Assembly (NCBI RefSeq): GCF_023501975.1
Contig: NZ_JAMFLH010000004.1
Coordinates: 187,001-251,000, forward strand
Origin: Altererythrobacter sp. KTW20L
GTDB lineage: Bacteria; Pseudomonadota; Alphaproteobacteria; Sphingomonadales; Sphingomonadaceae
Reading direction: 5' to 3'
DNA length: 64,000 bases
The translations under genes were made by a program, and so were the position numbers. The notes below the pieces were generated by a model. It saw nothing but the letters and a program-made list of their open reading frames with translations. It did not search any database and was not told the DNA's origin. Shown here piece after piece: positions 55,015 through 64,000 of this stretch. How positions within the stretch are numbered: position 1 is the stretch's first letter; every line of letters starts with the position of its first letter.

Positions 55015-55639
55015 AGCGATCGCTTTGATCGACTACGGCGCGGGCAATCTTCACTCGGTTCACAATGCGCTGATGGCGGCAGGTGCGGAGCGGATTGCCG
55101 TGACCGCCGATCCCGAGCTGGTACTCGGCGCCCACCGGATCGTGCTGCCGGGGGTCGGCGCCTTCGGGGCCTGCGCGGCGGGGCTGTTCGGCATTCCAGG
55201 CATGGCCGAGGCGCTGGAGCAGCGGGTGATGCGCGATGGCGTGCCGTTCCTCGGCATCTGCGTGGGCATGCAACTGATGGCCACCCGCGGGCTGGAGCAT
55301 GGCGAGACTGCCGGCCTTGGCTGGATCGCGGGCGATGTGAAGCTGGTCGAGCGGACCGATCCCGCCATCAAGATCCCCCACATGGGCTGGAACGATGTTG
55401 CTCCCACTCCGCACCACGATGGTGCCGAATTGATCGAGCCGGGTGAGGCCTATTTCCTCCACTCCTACCACTTCGCTGCCGAAAATGGCCGCGACATTGC
55501 CGCGATGACCGATCACGGCGGCGGGCTGGTGGCGGCAGTGGCGCGCGACAACCTGCTGGGCGTGCAGTTCCACCCGGAAAAGAGCCAGAAGTATGGCCTG
55601 GATCTGCTCGCCCGCTTCCTTGAGTGGAACCCCCAATGA
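55007..55639 (+). CDS. hisH: Imidazole glycerol phosphate synthase, glutaminase subunit
   Basis: 210 residues from GTG 55007 with AAGGGG upstream (TTG 55004 also possible). Class I glutamine amidotransferase: oxyanion loop PGVGAFGAC, nucleophile Cys in [11 protein letters not shown], and His-Glu in GVQFHPEKS. It feeds ammonia to HisF. Overlaps hisB upstream and hisA downstream (ATGA). Confidence 0.96.
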   Translation: MAEAIALIDYGAGNLHSVHNALMAAGAERIAVTADPELVLGAHRIVLPGVGAFGACAAGLFGIPGMAEALEQRVMRDGVPFLGICVGMQLMATRGLEHGETAGLGWIAGDVKLVERTDPAIKIPHMGWNDVAPTPHHDGAELIEPGEAYFLHSYHFAAENGRDIAAMTDHGGGLVAAVARDNLLGVQFHPEKSQKYGLDLLARFLEWNPQ

Positions 55640-56364
55640 TCGTTTTTCCCGCTATTGACCTGAAGGCCGGGCAGGTCGTGCGCCTGTCCGAAGGCGATAT
55701 GGACCGCGCCACTGTCTATGGCGACAATCCCGCAGCCCAGGCGTTGCTGTTTGCCGAGGCCGGCGCGCAGCACCTCCACGTGGTCGATCTCGACGGCAGC
55801 TTTGCCGGTCGGGCCGAGAACCGCGAGGCGGTGGAAGCCATTGTCGCCGCATTCCCCGGCTATGTGCAGCTTGGCGGCGGCATCCGCACGCGCGCGGCGG
55901 TGGAAGGCTGGTTCGAGCTGGGCGTCGCGCGTGTGGTGATGGGCAGCGCCGCGCTGAAGGACCCCGAATTCGTCAAGGACATGGCGAAGGAATTCCCCGG
56001 CGGCATCGTCGTGGCAGTGGATGCCAGGGACGGCATGGTCGCGACCGAGGGCTGGGCCGAGGTATCCGATGTCGAAGTGGTCGATCTCGCCCGCCGGTTC
56101 GAGGATGCGGGCGTTGCCAGCCTGCTGTTCACCGACATCGGCCGCGACGGCCTGTTGAAGGGCGTGAATATCGAGGCGACCGTGGACCTGGCGCGCCGGG
56201 TGGACATTCCGGTGATCGCCAGCGGCGGCGTGAAGGGGCTGGACGATATCCGCATGCTGGCGCTGCACGCGGTGGACGGGATCGAAGGTGTAATCACGGG
56301 CCGCGCGATCTACGAAGGCAAGCTGGACCTGGCGACGGCGATTGCCATAGCCGGGCGCGGGTAG
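55636..56364 (+). CDS. hisA: Phosphoribosylformimino-5-aminoimidazole carboxamide ribotide isomerase
   Basis: 242 residues from ATG 55636. A (beta-alpha)8 barrel with the half-barrel pattern: [14 protein letters not shown] at the start, [29 protein letters not shown] and [14 protein letters not shown] phosphate sites. Catalytic Asp residues are in AIDLK and TDIGRDG. Between hisH and a small membrane-protein gene. Confidence 0.96.
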   Translation: MIVFPAIDLKAGQVVRLSEGDMDRATVYGDNPAAQALLFAEAGAQHLHVVDLDGSFAGRAENREAVEAIVAAFPGYVQLGGGIRTRAAVEGWFELGVARVVMGSAALKDPEFVKDMAKEFPGGIVVAVDARDGMVATEGWAEVSDVEVVDLARRFEDAGVASLLFTDIGRDGLLKGVNIEATVDLARRVDIPVIASGGVKGLDDIRMLALHAVDGIEGVITGRAIYEGKLDLATAIAIAGRG

Positions 56365-56373
56365 GGGACGGTC

Positions 56374-56607
56374 ATGAGCGAAATCATCGCCGCGCTGATC
56401 GCGGGAATGGCCTGCCTCTATTCGCTGGCCTATGTCGGGCAGGCGCTGAGAAGCGGGGCGGCGCACTTTTCCGGACGGCAGGTGATGCGCACCGGCAAAC
56501 CTGCGGCATATTGGGGGCTGGTGGCATTCTTTGCCCTGGTCGTGGTGCTTTCGGCCATCGTCTTCTACAATCTCATGGGCAACATCGGCGGGAACTCGAC
56601 AAGATGA
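56374..56607 (+). CDS. Small membrane protein embedded between hisA and hisF
   Basis: 77 residues with two hydrophobic helices (about 4-20 and 46-67) and a basic loop ([15 protein letters not shown]). It starts nine bases after hisA and overlaps the hisF start (ATGA), so it is translated as part of the his series. No known his-pathway protein matches it. Family unrecognised. Confidence 0.65.
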   Translation: MSEIIAALIAGMACLYSLAYVGQALRSGAAHFSGRQVMRTGKPAAYWGLVAFFALVVVLSAIVFYNLMGNIGGNSTR

Positions 56608-57362
56608 CCGTCCGCATCCGCGTCATACCCTGCTTGGACGTGCGCGACGGGCGCGTGGTCAAGGGCGTGAATTTCGTCGACCTGAAGGACGCCGGTGATC
56701 CGGTGGAGCAGGCGCAAGCCTATGACGCGGCTGGGGCGGACGAATTGTGCTTCCTCGACATTTCCGCCAGCCATGAAGGGCGCGGCACCCTGCTCGATAT
56801 CGTGCGGCGCACGGCGGAAGTGTGCTTCATGCCGCTGACCGTTGGAGGCGGGGTCCGCACGGTGGAGGATGCCCGCGCACTGCTGCTGGCTGGTGCAGAC
56901 AAGGTGGCGGTCAATTCCGCTGCGGTCAGCCGCCCCGAAGTGGTGGACGACATCGCGCAGAAAATGGGCAGCCAGTGCGTGGTCGCCAGCGTGGATGCGC
57001 GCTGGGTGCATGACCACTGGGAAATCTTCACCCATGGCGGCCGCCGCGAAACCGGGATCGATGCGGTGGAACACGCCATCCGTCTCGCCGAACTGGGTGC
57101 GGGCGAACTGCTCGTCACCTCTATGGACGGAGATGGCACGCAGAAGGGCTATGACCTGAAGCTCACCCGCACCATTGCCGATGCCGTCAGCGTGCCGGTG
57201 GTGGCGAGCGGCGGGGTGGGCAACCTGCAACACCTGGTCGACGGCGTGACCGAGGGCCATGCCAGCGCGGTGCTGGCCGCCAGCATTTTCCACTTCGGCA
57301 CCCACACCATCGCCGAGGCCCATGCCGCCCTGCGCGCTGCCGGACTTCCTGCACGATCCTGA
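56604..57362 (+). CDS. hisF: Imidazole glycerol phosphate synthase, cyclase subunit
   Basis: 252 residues from ATG 56604. The (beta-alpha)8 barrel shows [50 protein letters not shown] and [13 protein letters not shown], with the catalytic Asp in CLDV and SMDGDG. With HisH it forms IGP and AICAR. Normal length. Confidence 0.97.
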   Translation: MTVRIRVIPCLDVRDGRVVKGVNFVDLKDAGDPVEQAQAYDAAGADELCFLDISASHEGRGTLLDIVRRTAEVCFMPLTVGGGVRTVEDARALLLAGADKVAVNSAAVSRPEVVDDIAQKMGSQCVVASVDARWVHDHWEIFTHGGRRETGIDAVEHAIRLAELGAGELLVTSMDGDGTQKGYDLKLTRTIADAVSVPVVASGGVGNLQHLVDGVTEGHASAVLAASIFHFGTHTIAEAHAALRAAGLPARS

Positions 57363-57458
57363 TCGCCCTCTTAGGGATATTTATCCAAGCAGTCCCACGA
57401 CGGGACGTTAAGACTTGGCCGATTGCGGGAATCGCCGCGCGATGGCCAAGCACAATGC

Positions 57459-57644
57459 ATGATCGCCCGCATCCTTTTGATCCTCTCGCTCAGCCTGGTG
57501 TTGTTCGCGGCGCCGGCCAGCGCCGCCTCCGCGAGCGCGCAGGTGCCCGAGGGTAACAGCCTGACGCTGTTCGCGCTGGGCCTGGCGGGCCTGTTCCTTG
57601 GTCGCCGCTTTTCCATGCGCAAGAAGGACGATCCGCAGGATTGA
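57459..57644 (+). CDS. Minimal exported peptide with PEP-CTERM-like C-terminus
   Basis: 61 residues from ATG 57459 (a TTG at 57423 could add 12). A signal peptide (MIARILLILSLSLVLFAAPASA) is followed by only about ten residues before VPEGNSLTLFALGLAGLFLGRRF, which has the order of a PEP-CTERM sorting signal: VPE motif, hydrophobic helix, basic cluster. After processing almost nothing would remain, so it may be a sorting reporter, a regulatory peptide or a remnant. It lies between hisF and hisE. Confidence 0.65.
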   Translation: MIARILLILSLSLVLFAAPASAASASAQVPEGNSLTLFALGLAGLFLGRRFSMRKKDDPQD

Positions 57645-57684
57645 GCCGCTTGACCTTGCGGCGCGGGGGAAGCATCCCCTGCCG

Positions 57685-58002
57685 ATGGATATTCTCGACC
57701 AGCTGGAACAGGTGATCGCCGAACGGCGCACCGCAAGTCCCGACGAAAGCTACGTGGCCAAGCTCCACGCCCGCGGCTTGCCGCTCATCGCTCGCAAGCT
57801 GGGCGAGGAAGGGGTGGAGGCTGCTGTCGCCCTGCTCTCAGGCAGTGATGAGGAGCTGGTGGGCGAGGCAGCGGACATCGTGTTCCACCTGCTCGTCGCC
57901 CTCAACGCCCGCGGCCTGGGCTTGGCCGATGTCCGCGCCGAACTGGCGCGGCGCGAAGGGGTTTCGGGGCTGGACGAGAAAGCGGCGAGGGGGGCAGGCT
58001 GA
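57685..58002 (+). CDS. hisE: Phosphoribosyl-ATP pyrophosphatase
   Basis: 105 residues from ATG 57685. The all-alpha NTP-PPase fold has the key segment ARKLGEEGVEAAVALLSGSDEELVGEAADIVFHLLV, with E-x-x-E and E-x-x-D metal ligands. It converts PR-ATP to PR-AMP. HisI is not adjacent. Overlaps the HIT gene by one base. Confidence 0.94.
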   Translation: MDILDQLEQVIAERRTASPDESYVAKLHARGLPLIARKLGEEGVEAAVALLSGSDEELVGEAADIVFHLLVALNARGLGLADVRAELARREGVSGLDEKAARGAG

Positions 58003-58379
58003 TGGCCGTGGACGCAACCTTGCCCTACGATCCCGGCAACATCTTTGCCAAGATCCTGCGCGGCGAGATCCCGTGCAACAGGGTATACGAGGATGAGCAT
58101 GCGCTCGCCTTCCACGATATCGCCCCGCAGGCGCCGGTCCATGTGCTGGTGATCCCCAAGGGCCAATGGGTAAGCTGGGATGACTTCTCGGCGGGCGCGA
58201 GCGAGGCCGAGATTGCCGGGTTCGTGCGCGCTGTTGGCACGGTGGCGCGCCAGCTCGGACTGGTGGAGCCGGGCTATCGGCTGCTGGCCAATGTGGGGGC
58301 CAGTGGCGGGCAGGAAGTGCCGCATCTCCATGTCCACCTGTTCGGTGGAAAGCCGCTTGGCCGGATGATCGCCGGATAG
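58002..58379 (+). CDS. Histidine triad (HIT) protein, HinT-like
   Basis: 125 residues. FAKILRGEIPCNRVYEDEHALAFHDIAPQAPVHVLVIPK is characteristic of HinT, and the triad HLHVHLFGG is intact. HinT hydrolyses AMP-lysine-type adducts. ATG 58002 overlaps hisE, so it is the last gene of the his series. Confidence 0.94.
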   Translation: MAVDATLPYDPGNIFAKILRGEIPCNRVYEDEHALAFHDIAPQAPVHVLVIPKGQWVSWDDFSAGASEAEIAGFVRAVGTVARQLGLVEPGYRLLANVGASGGQEVPHLHVHLFGGKPLGRMIAG

Positions 58380-58430
58380 GCCGATTGGGGCTTGTCGCAC
58401 GACTCGTCCCACGTGTAAGGCGGTTCGTCT

Positions 58431-58895
58431 ATGAAAAGCGTGCCAGAACCTGCTTCGGGACTGTTTGATGGTGCGCGCCACCTCTTCCCGCTGCGCGTCT
58501 ATTACGAGGATACGGACCTCTCCGGCCTAGTCTATCACGCCAACTACCTCAGGTTCTGCGAACGCGCCCGGTCGGACATGTTGCGGGTGCTGGGAATAGA
58601 CCAGCGGGCCGCGCACGAGGACGGCGCAGGAAACTATGCCGTGGCCGAAGCGAACATGCGCTTTTTCGCGCCCGCGCGGCTCGATGATTCACTTGTCGTT
58701 CAAACAGACCTTGCTGAATTGCGGGCCGCCAGCGTCCGGCTGGTGCAGCGTGTGGTCCGAGGGGAGGAACTGCTGGTGGAACTTGCCATCCGTGTGGGCT
58801 TTATAGCCCCTAGCGGTCGTCCGCGCCGCCAGCCCGACGCATGGCGCGCCGCGTTCGACCAGTTCTATCGGCCCAATTCCGCTTCATCCCAGTGA
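58431..58895 (+). CDS. ybgC: Tol-Pal-associated acyl-CoA thioesterase
   Basis: 154 residues, a hotdog-fold 4HBT protein. YYEDTDLSGLVYHANYLRFCERAR holds the catalytic Asp and the invariant HANYL. It hydrolyses short acyl-CoAs and is commonly the first gene of tol-pal operons, as here, 10 bases before tolQ. Confidence 0.94.
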   Translation: MKSVPEPASGLFDGARHLFPLRVYYEDTDLSGLVYHANYLRFCERARSDMLRVLGIDQRAAHEDGAGNYAVAEANMRFFAPARLDDSLVVQTDLAELRAASVRLVQRVVRGEELLVELAIRVGFIAPSGRPRRQPDAWRAAFDQFYRPNSASSQ

Positions 58896-58905
58896 AAGAA
58901 ACTGC

Positions 58906-59609
<704 letters not shown>

Positions 59610-59610
<1 letters not shown>

Positions 59611-60062
59611 TGGCGATGGGCCTCAACTCGTCCGGTCGTAAGCGCGGGCGCTCCAGTCGCCGCGCGCCGATGGCCGAGATCAACGTCACGCCCTTTGTGG
59701 ACGTGATGCTGGTGCTGCTCATCATCTTCATGATCACCGCCCCGATGCTGGCCAGCGGGGTGCCGGTGGACCTGCCCGAAAGCCGCGCCAATCCGATGGA
59801 GCAGGACGTGGACCAGGTGACCGTGTCGATCGACGAGTCCGGCTTCATCTATGTTGACGAGACGCTGATCGAGGCGGGCGAATTTCCTGTCGCGCTCGAA
59901 CAACTGGCCTCGACGCGCTCAACGGCGGAGATGCCGGTGGTGACCCTGCGGGCCGATCGCGGCCTCGATTATGGCCGGGTGATGGCGGTGATGGGCGAGC
60001 TCAACCGTTCCGGTTTCAACCAGGTCACGCTGGTCACCAGCGGTTCATCCGAAGCGCCATAG
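59610..60062 (+). CDS. tolR: TolR
   Basis: 150 residues with one N-terminal helix. [27 protein letters not shown] includes the essential membrane Asp. The periplasmic C-terminal domain follows. Stator partner of TolQ. Fifteen bases precede the TolA-like gene. Confidence 0.95.
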
Positions 60063-60075
60063 CCCCAGGGAGAGC

Positions 60076-60915
60076 ATGGAAGCCTACGCCAACCTTTCGC
60101 GCGAAGAACGCCTCGGCCTGCTGGTAGCGGGTACGGCGCACGTTGCGCTGATGCTGGCCTTCGTGCTGCACGACAAGTCGGTCGAGCCGGTTCCCCGGAC
60201 TGAGCGGATCACGGTGAGCCTGGCGACCGATGTGAGCCTGCAATCCACCGCGCCCGATCCTTCTGCCGAACCTGCCGCCGCACTCGCGCCGGAGATCGCG
60301 CCCATTCCCGAGCCCGAAGTGCTGCAGGCCCCGCCACCGCCGCCCGTACCGCGCCCGGTGCAGACCCAGGCCCCGCGCCCCACGCCAACTCCCACTGCCA
60401 CACCGACGCGGCGGGCAACGCCTACACCCACGCCGACAGCCACCCAGGCTCCGCGGCCAACGCCAACGCCGACGGCGCGCCCCACTCCCGCTCCAACCGC
60501 AACCCCCACCCGCGCCACCGGCAGCCGGGTGAACGAGAACTTCATGCAGGGGATGAGTGACAGCACGGGCGATCGCGGCTCGCCGGGTGAAGTAGCTTCC
60601 CCTGCTGTGCGCAGTTCGATCGTTAGCGCAATCAACCGGCAGTTGAAGCCGCACTGGAACCCCCCGTCAGGGGTCGGCGTTGACCAATTGGTGACCGTCG
60701 TTGCCTTTCGCCTCAATCGGGACGGCACAGTGGCCGGGACACCGCGAGCACTGCGGACCGACGGGGTCAACGACAACAATCGCGCTCAGGTTGCCCGGCA
60801 TCAGGAACAGGCGGTTCGCGCCGTAAGACTTGCAGCACCATTCAACCTGCCGGAAACTTATTATTCGATCTGGCAGGATCTGGAATGGAACTTTGACAAC
60901 AGGTTGGCCCAATGA
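60076..60915 (+). CDS. tolA: TolA-like protein (short, Pro/Thr-rich)
   Basis: 279 residues. An N-terminal helix (LGLLVAGTAHVALMLAFVL) anchors it, a central Pro/Thr/Ala-rich segment (about 75-155, many TPTP) replaces the long helical domain of enterobacterial TolA, and a TonB/TolA-type C-terminal domain ends with QEQAVRAVRLAAPFNLPETYYSIWQDLEWNF. It bridges the inner membrane and Pal/TolB. Position makes the assignment firm. Confidence 0.88.
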   Translation: MEAYANLSREERLGLLVAGTAHVALMLAFVLHDKSVEPVPRTERITVSLATDVSLQSTAPDPSAEPAAALAPEIAPIPEPEVLQAPPPPPVPRPVQTQAPRPTPTPTATPTRRATPTPTPTATQAPRPTPTPTARPTPAPTATPTRATGSRVNENFMQGMSDSTGDRGSPGEVASPAVRSSIVSAINRQLKPHWNPPSGVGVDQLVTVVAFRLNRDGTVAGTPRALRTDGVNDNNRAQVARHQEQAVRAVRLAAPFNLPETYYSIWQDLEWNFDNRLAQ

Positions 60916-62312
60916 TGAATCATAAGAATCTCTCCATCGTCCTTGTCGGCCTGCTGGCTGCAGTGTCCTCCCCAGCTCTGGCGCAGCAACCCCAATCGCC
61001 TGCGGTGACAGTGCCTGAAGCGCTCGGCAGCGAAGGAGCGAGCAGTGGTCCCCTGACTGGCACAGTCACCGCCGACGCGTGGAACGACCTCGGCATTGCC
61101 ATCGCCAGCTTCGCCACCAACGAGGACGTGCCCACCGCCGCCAATGCCAGCGGCACTGCGGCGCTCGGCCATGAACTGGCGCGCGTGGTCTATAACGACT
61201 TGCGCAACAACGGCCTGTTCCGTCCGGTCGGCCCCGATGCCCTGCCGCGGCCAAGCTTTACCCAGATCACCAATCCGGCCTGGCCCACCTGGCGCGGGCG
61301 CAGTGCCGAAATGCTGGTGCAGGGCTATGTGCGGCCAAACCCCGACGGCCGCCTGACCGTCGGTTGCTATCTCTATGACGTGGTGCTGGAAGACGAGCTC
61401 ATCCGCGATGGCTGGGTTGTCGCCCCGGCCGACTGGCGCCGCGCCGCGCACCGCTGCGCCGACATGGTCTATTCGCGCCTGTCGGGCGAAAGCCCGTTCT
61501 TCGACAGCCGCATTGCCTATATCGCCGAGACAGGGCCGAAGGAAAACCGCGTCAAGCGCCTCGCCATCATGGACAGCGACGGGGCCAACCACCGCTTCAT
61601 CACCAATGGCCAGTCCACCGCTCTGACCCCGCGCTATTCACCCGATTACACCCGCATCGCCTATCTGTCCTATGCCGACGGCAATCCGCGCATCTACATC
61701 TACGATATCGACAGCGGGCGGCAGCGGCTGGTGGCCGAAACCGGCGGGCCGACCTTTGCTCCGCGCTGGAGCCCGGACGGGCGCTATATCCTCTATTCGA
61801 TGGCCACGGCCGGCAATACCGACATCTACCGCGTTCCTGCGGCAGGCGGCACGCCGCTGCGCCTCACCACTTCGCCGTCGATCGAGGTCGGTGGATCCTA
61901 TTCGCCCGATGGCAGCCAGATCGTGTTTGAAAGCGATCAGTCGGGCACCCAGCAGTGCTACATCATGAATGCGGATGGATCGAACCAGCGCCGCATCAGC
62001 TTCTTCGGCGGGCGCTGTGCCACGCCCGAATGGAGCCCGCGCGGAGACCAGATCGCCTTCACCCACATCGTGGGCGATTTCCACATCGGGGTGATGGATA
62101 CCAATGGCCGCAACATGCGCACATTGACCAACGGCTGGCAGGATGAGGCCCCGACCTGGGCCCCCAACGGCCGCATCATCCAGTTCTTCCGCACTGAACG
62201 CAATTCCGGCGAAACGTCGATCTGGCAGGTCGACCTGACCGGCCGCAACGAGCGCCGCCTGAATACTCCGGTCGGCGCATCCGACCCGGCGTGGGGGCCA
62301 GTCCTGCCCTAA
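60912..62312 (+). CDS. tolB: TolB, periplasmic beta-propeller of Tol-Pal
   Basis: 466 residues with a signal peptide ending SSPALAQQ. The N-terminal alpha/beta domain is followed by a six-bladed propeller with repeats of SPDGRYILYSMA, SPDGSQIVFESDQ and SPRGDQIAFTH type. ATG 60912 overlaps tolA (ATGATGA). TolB binds Pal and participates in outer-membrane constriction. Confidence 0.96.
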   Translation: MMNHKNLSIVLVGLLAAVSSPALAQQPQSPAVTVPEALGSEGASSGPLTGTVTADAWNDLGIAIASFATNEDVPTAANASGTAALGHELARVVYNDLRNNGLFRPVGPDALPRPSFTQITNPAWPTWRGRSAEMLVQGYVRPNPDGRLTVGCYLYDVVLEDELIRDGWVVAPADWRRAAHRCADMVYSRLSGESPFFDSRIAYIAETGPKENRVKRLAIMDSDGANHRFITNGQSTALTPRYSPDYTRIAYLSYADGNPRIYIYDIDSGRQRLVAETGGPTFAPRWSPDGRYILYSMATAGNTDIYRVPAAGGTPLRLTTSPSIEVGGSYSPDGSQIVFESDQSGTQQCYIMNADGSNQRRISFFGGRCATPEWSPRGDQIAFTHIVGDFHIGVMDTNGRNMRTLTNGWQDEAPTWAPNGRIIQFFRTERNSGETSIWQVDLTGRNERRLNTPVGASDPAWGPVLP

Positions 62313-62380
62313 TTTTGTTCCCTTTTCCGGTTTATTGCCGGGAATGTTCGTTACGTTTGAATATAACAGAGGAGACTGAG

Positions 62381-62902
62381 ATGAAGAAAAGTGCCCTTAT
62401 CGGCGTCGCCATTGGCGTTCTGGCGCTGGCGGCCTGTTCCAAGAAGCCGCCGGCTGAATTGCCGCCTGTGCAGCAGACGGGTGCACCAAGCACCTCAACG
62501 CCAACACCCACTCCTGCGCAGTCGACAGCGCCTGCCCCAGGTTCGCAGGCGCACTTCGCTGCTGCCATGTCTGGCCGTGACGTGATCTATTTCGATACCG
62601 ACATGTACAACATCGACAGCGAGGATGCCGCCGCCCTGCGCGCCCAGGCCGAATACCTGCTGCAGCACACCAGCGCCCGCGCCACGGTGGAAGGCCATGC
62701 CGACGAACGCGGCACCCGCGAATACAACCTCGCCCTGGGTGAGCGCCGCGCCAATGCGGCCAAGAACTACCTGGTCAGCCTGGGCGTTCCCGATGCCCGC
62801 GTGCGCGTGGTCAGCTATGGTGAAGAGCGCCCGGCTGCCACCGGTTCGAATGCGGAGGCATGGGCCCGCAACCGCCGCGCGGTCACGGTGATGATCCAGT
62901 GA
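62381..62902 (+). CDS. pal: Pal, peptidoglycan-associated lipoprotein
   Basis: 173 residues from ATG 62381 (GAGGAGACTGAG upstream). The lipobox is LAAC, followed by a Pro/Thr linker (STPTPTPAQST), then an OmpA-like domain: VIYFDTDMYNID, TVEGHADERGTREYNLALGERRANAAKNYL and RAVTVMIQ. The Asp and Arg that bind meso-DAP are in GHADERGT and RRAN. Ends the tol-pal series. Confidence 0.95.
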   Translation: MKKSALIGVAIGVLALAACSKKPPAELPPVQQTGAPSTSTPTPTPAQSTAPAPGSQAHFAAAMSGRDVIYFDTDMYNIDSEDAAALRAQAEYLLQHTSARATVEGHADERGTREYNLALGERRANAAKNYLVSLGVPDARVRVVSYGEERPAATGSNAEAWARNRRAVTVMIQ

Positions 62903-63055
62903 TCAGTCGGCAATAGCCGAATGGATTGAAAAACCGGCGGGCGCGTGGATTTCGGTCTGCGCGCCCGTTGGCATCTGGCCCGACGTTGCCGAAAGCGCGA
63001 AAGCGGCCATCGCGAACACGCTGAAAGCGGCGGAAATGGCGAGTTGCTTGCTCAT
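62903..63055 (-). CDS. Small exported peptide
   Basis: 50 residues from ATG 63055: MSKQLAISAAFSVFAMAAFALSATS looks like a signal peptide, followed by a 25-residue mature part. Too small for assignment. Convergent with pal and separated from it by nothing. Alternative starts upstream would add a non-signal stretch. Confidence 0.45.
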   Translation of the reverse strand: MSKQLAISAAFSVFAMAAFALSATSGQMPTGAQTEIHAPAGFSIHSAIAD

Positions 63056-63242
63056 ATCGGATATCCGTTGGTTGGACCTGCGATCGGCAGATAGGTCTGC
63101 TCCGCCATATTGCAATGCAGCATCGGGTAAGCAATTGTAACCGGGACTTAGGGGCATGTGGAGTTCAGGATGGCATTCGGGAGGTTACATGTTGCGCCTC
63201 CCGCGCCTATAACCGCCCGATGCTCAAGGAAAAGACGTACTG

Positions 63243-63776
63243 ATGGCGCGATCGGGTCGATCGATGGATTGGGGTTTCCCGCGTTGGCGCGCCTATGGTG
63301 CCGGACGCGAGGCGGTGGAAGTGCGCATCTGCGACCGTCACCTGTGTACCGAAAAGGGCGATTGTCCCGCGCCCAAAAGCCCCAACTCCAAGGACCGCTG
63401 GTATTTTTGCCAGAAGCACGCGGCCGAATACAATCGCAACTGGGACTATTTCGAGGGTCTCGACAAGGAAGAAGCCGAGGAACGCGCCCGCACCGAACAG
63501 CGCGACAACGCCGGCTACTCCGAAGCCCAGCACTATGGCTGGGGCGGCAGCGGCGATGGCACCCGCAGCCGTGACGAGATGCGCGCGCTGGAAGTGCTCG
63601 GCCTTGAAACCGATGCCACGTTCGAGGACGTGAAGAAGGCCTGGCGCGCCCGGGCCAAGGAACTGCACCCCGATGTGCGCCCCGGTGACGAAGCGGCGGT
63701 CAAGGCGTTCCAGGCCTGCCAGCTCGCCTATGAAGTGCTCCGCCAGGGCGAGGAGCGGCGCGAGTGGAAGGGCTGA
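63243..63776 (+). CDS. J-domain protein with Cys-rich N-terminus
   Basis: 177 residues. The C-terminal J domain (about 113-170) contains the HPD motif (142-144) in AKELHPDVRPGDEAAVKAF. The N-terminus has C30, C35, C41, C56 and H59, which could bind zinc, and WYFCQKHAAEYNRNWDYFEGL. Such short DnaJ-like proteins stimulate DnaK; the client is unknown. Distinct from canonical DnaJ, with no G/F region. Confidence 0.85.
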   Translation: MARSGRSMDWGFPRWRAYGAGREAVEVRICDRHLCTEKGDCPAPKSPNSKDRWYFCQKHAAEYNRNWDYFEGLDKEEAEERARTEQRDNAGYSEAQHYGWGGSGDGTRSRDEMRALEVLGLETDATFEDVKKAWRARAKELHPDVRPGDEAAVKAFQACQLAYEVLRQGEERREWKG

Positions 63777-63858
63777 GGGCTTTCCCCTATCCACCAAGTG
63801 CAGGACCATTGACCATGATCGGCTAGGGCATCTCCCGGAACTTGGGGAGAATGCCTGA

Positions 63859-64000
63859 ATGTCGGACTATCCGTTGCTGGCCATGGCGCTGTTTGCCGCC
63901 GGCATGGTGGCGGCCGGCGTTCCCCTGGGCCTGATGATCCGCCGACTGCGTCGGCATTCGGATGCCATGGCGCAGTTCCTCGCTTCGATGAGCCACGATA
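63859..64000 (+). CDS. Membrane protein, possible sensor histidine kinase (3' truncated by window)
   Basis: 47 codons are visible from ATG 63859, preceded by GGGGAG. One hydrophobic helix (YPLLAMALFAAGMVAAGVPL) is followed by MIRRLRRHSDAMAQFLASMSHD, which resembles the end of a helix and the H-box region F-L-x-x-M-S-H-D of histidine kinases. The window ends there, so the assignment is tentative. Confidence 0.4.
   Translation, partial: MSDYPLLAMALFAAGMVAAGVPLGLMIRRLRRHSDAMAQFLASMSHD

Overview
The window is high-GC alphaproteobacterial chromosome, most likely from the Sphingomonadales and plausibly Erythrobacteraceae. The clues are a crtY-crtI-crtB carotenoid set, two DesB-type gallate dioxygenase paralogues of the kind known from sphingomonads, many small proteins typical of the group (SRAP, DUF2585, DUF6152, PhnA-like, SspB), a tolQRAB-pal block and a his block. 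Species assignment is inference. No rRNA, tRNA, CRISPR array or classical IS transposase was seen.

Layout. 1-7 kb: 3' end of a PQQ-sugar-dehydrogenase-like gene, then an alternative caa3-type terminal oxidase cluster (CtaG-like protein, b-type cytochrome, two c-type cytochromes, CoxB with fused cytochrome c, subunit I/III fusion) and small membrane proteins. 7.6-13.4 kb: dps, pgl, a Nudix hydrolase that runs into a palindromic repeat, dinB, an MFS exporter and glpD. 13.4-18.2 kb (minus strand): crtY, crtI, a DUF559 nuclease-like gene bracketed by inverted repeat copies, a LOG-family gene, crtB. 18-27 kb: DUF2585, an S9 peptidase, DUF6152, an SRAP protein that appears to lack key catalytic residues, a (TP)n lipoprotein, a TPP riboswitch reading into an unknown membrane protein and thiC, a DUF3833 protein and a fasciclin lipoprotein. 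27.5-30 kb: an AT-rich island with a lone P-loop ATPase, then an HTH protein followed by repeats and TGTCAC boxes. 30-37 kb: HPF-like factor, small proteins, DUF188, PhnA-like, cold shock protein, lipoproteins, pyroglutamyl peptidase, S41 peptidase, PEBP, SWIB and MipA proteins. 37-42 kb: two gallate dioxygenase paralogues around a TPR-sulfotransferase. 42-53 kb: ABC-F, DoxX, cupin, a trimeric autotransporter-like adhesin, membrane dipeptidase, dapD and a subtilase autotransporter. 53-58 kb: gmk, sspB and hisB-H-A-F-E with two extra tiny genes. 58-64 kb: ybgC-tolQRAB-pal, a J-domain protein and a truncated gene that may start a sensor kinase.

How genes work together. The first cluster should form an electron route from small c-type cytochromes into a caa3-type oxidase. 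The crt genes convert geranylgeranyl diphosphate through phytoene and lycopene to beta-carotene. The riboswitch couples thiC and an undescribed membrane protein to thiamine status. The tol-pal block maintains the outer membrane at division.

The strongest candidate for something undescribed is the DUF559 unit at 15032-15521. Two inverted copies of a two-hairpin repeat, with compensatory base changes, bracket the gene. One copy supplies its ribosome binding site and the other encodes its C-terminus, and the whole unit sits exactly at the crtI stop codon. Next in interest are the riboswitch-linked membrane protein, the AT-rich ATPase island, the SRAP protein without its catalytic cysteine, and a nearly minimal PEP-CTERM-like peptide inside the his block.
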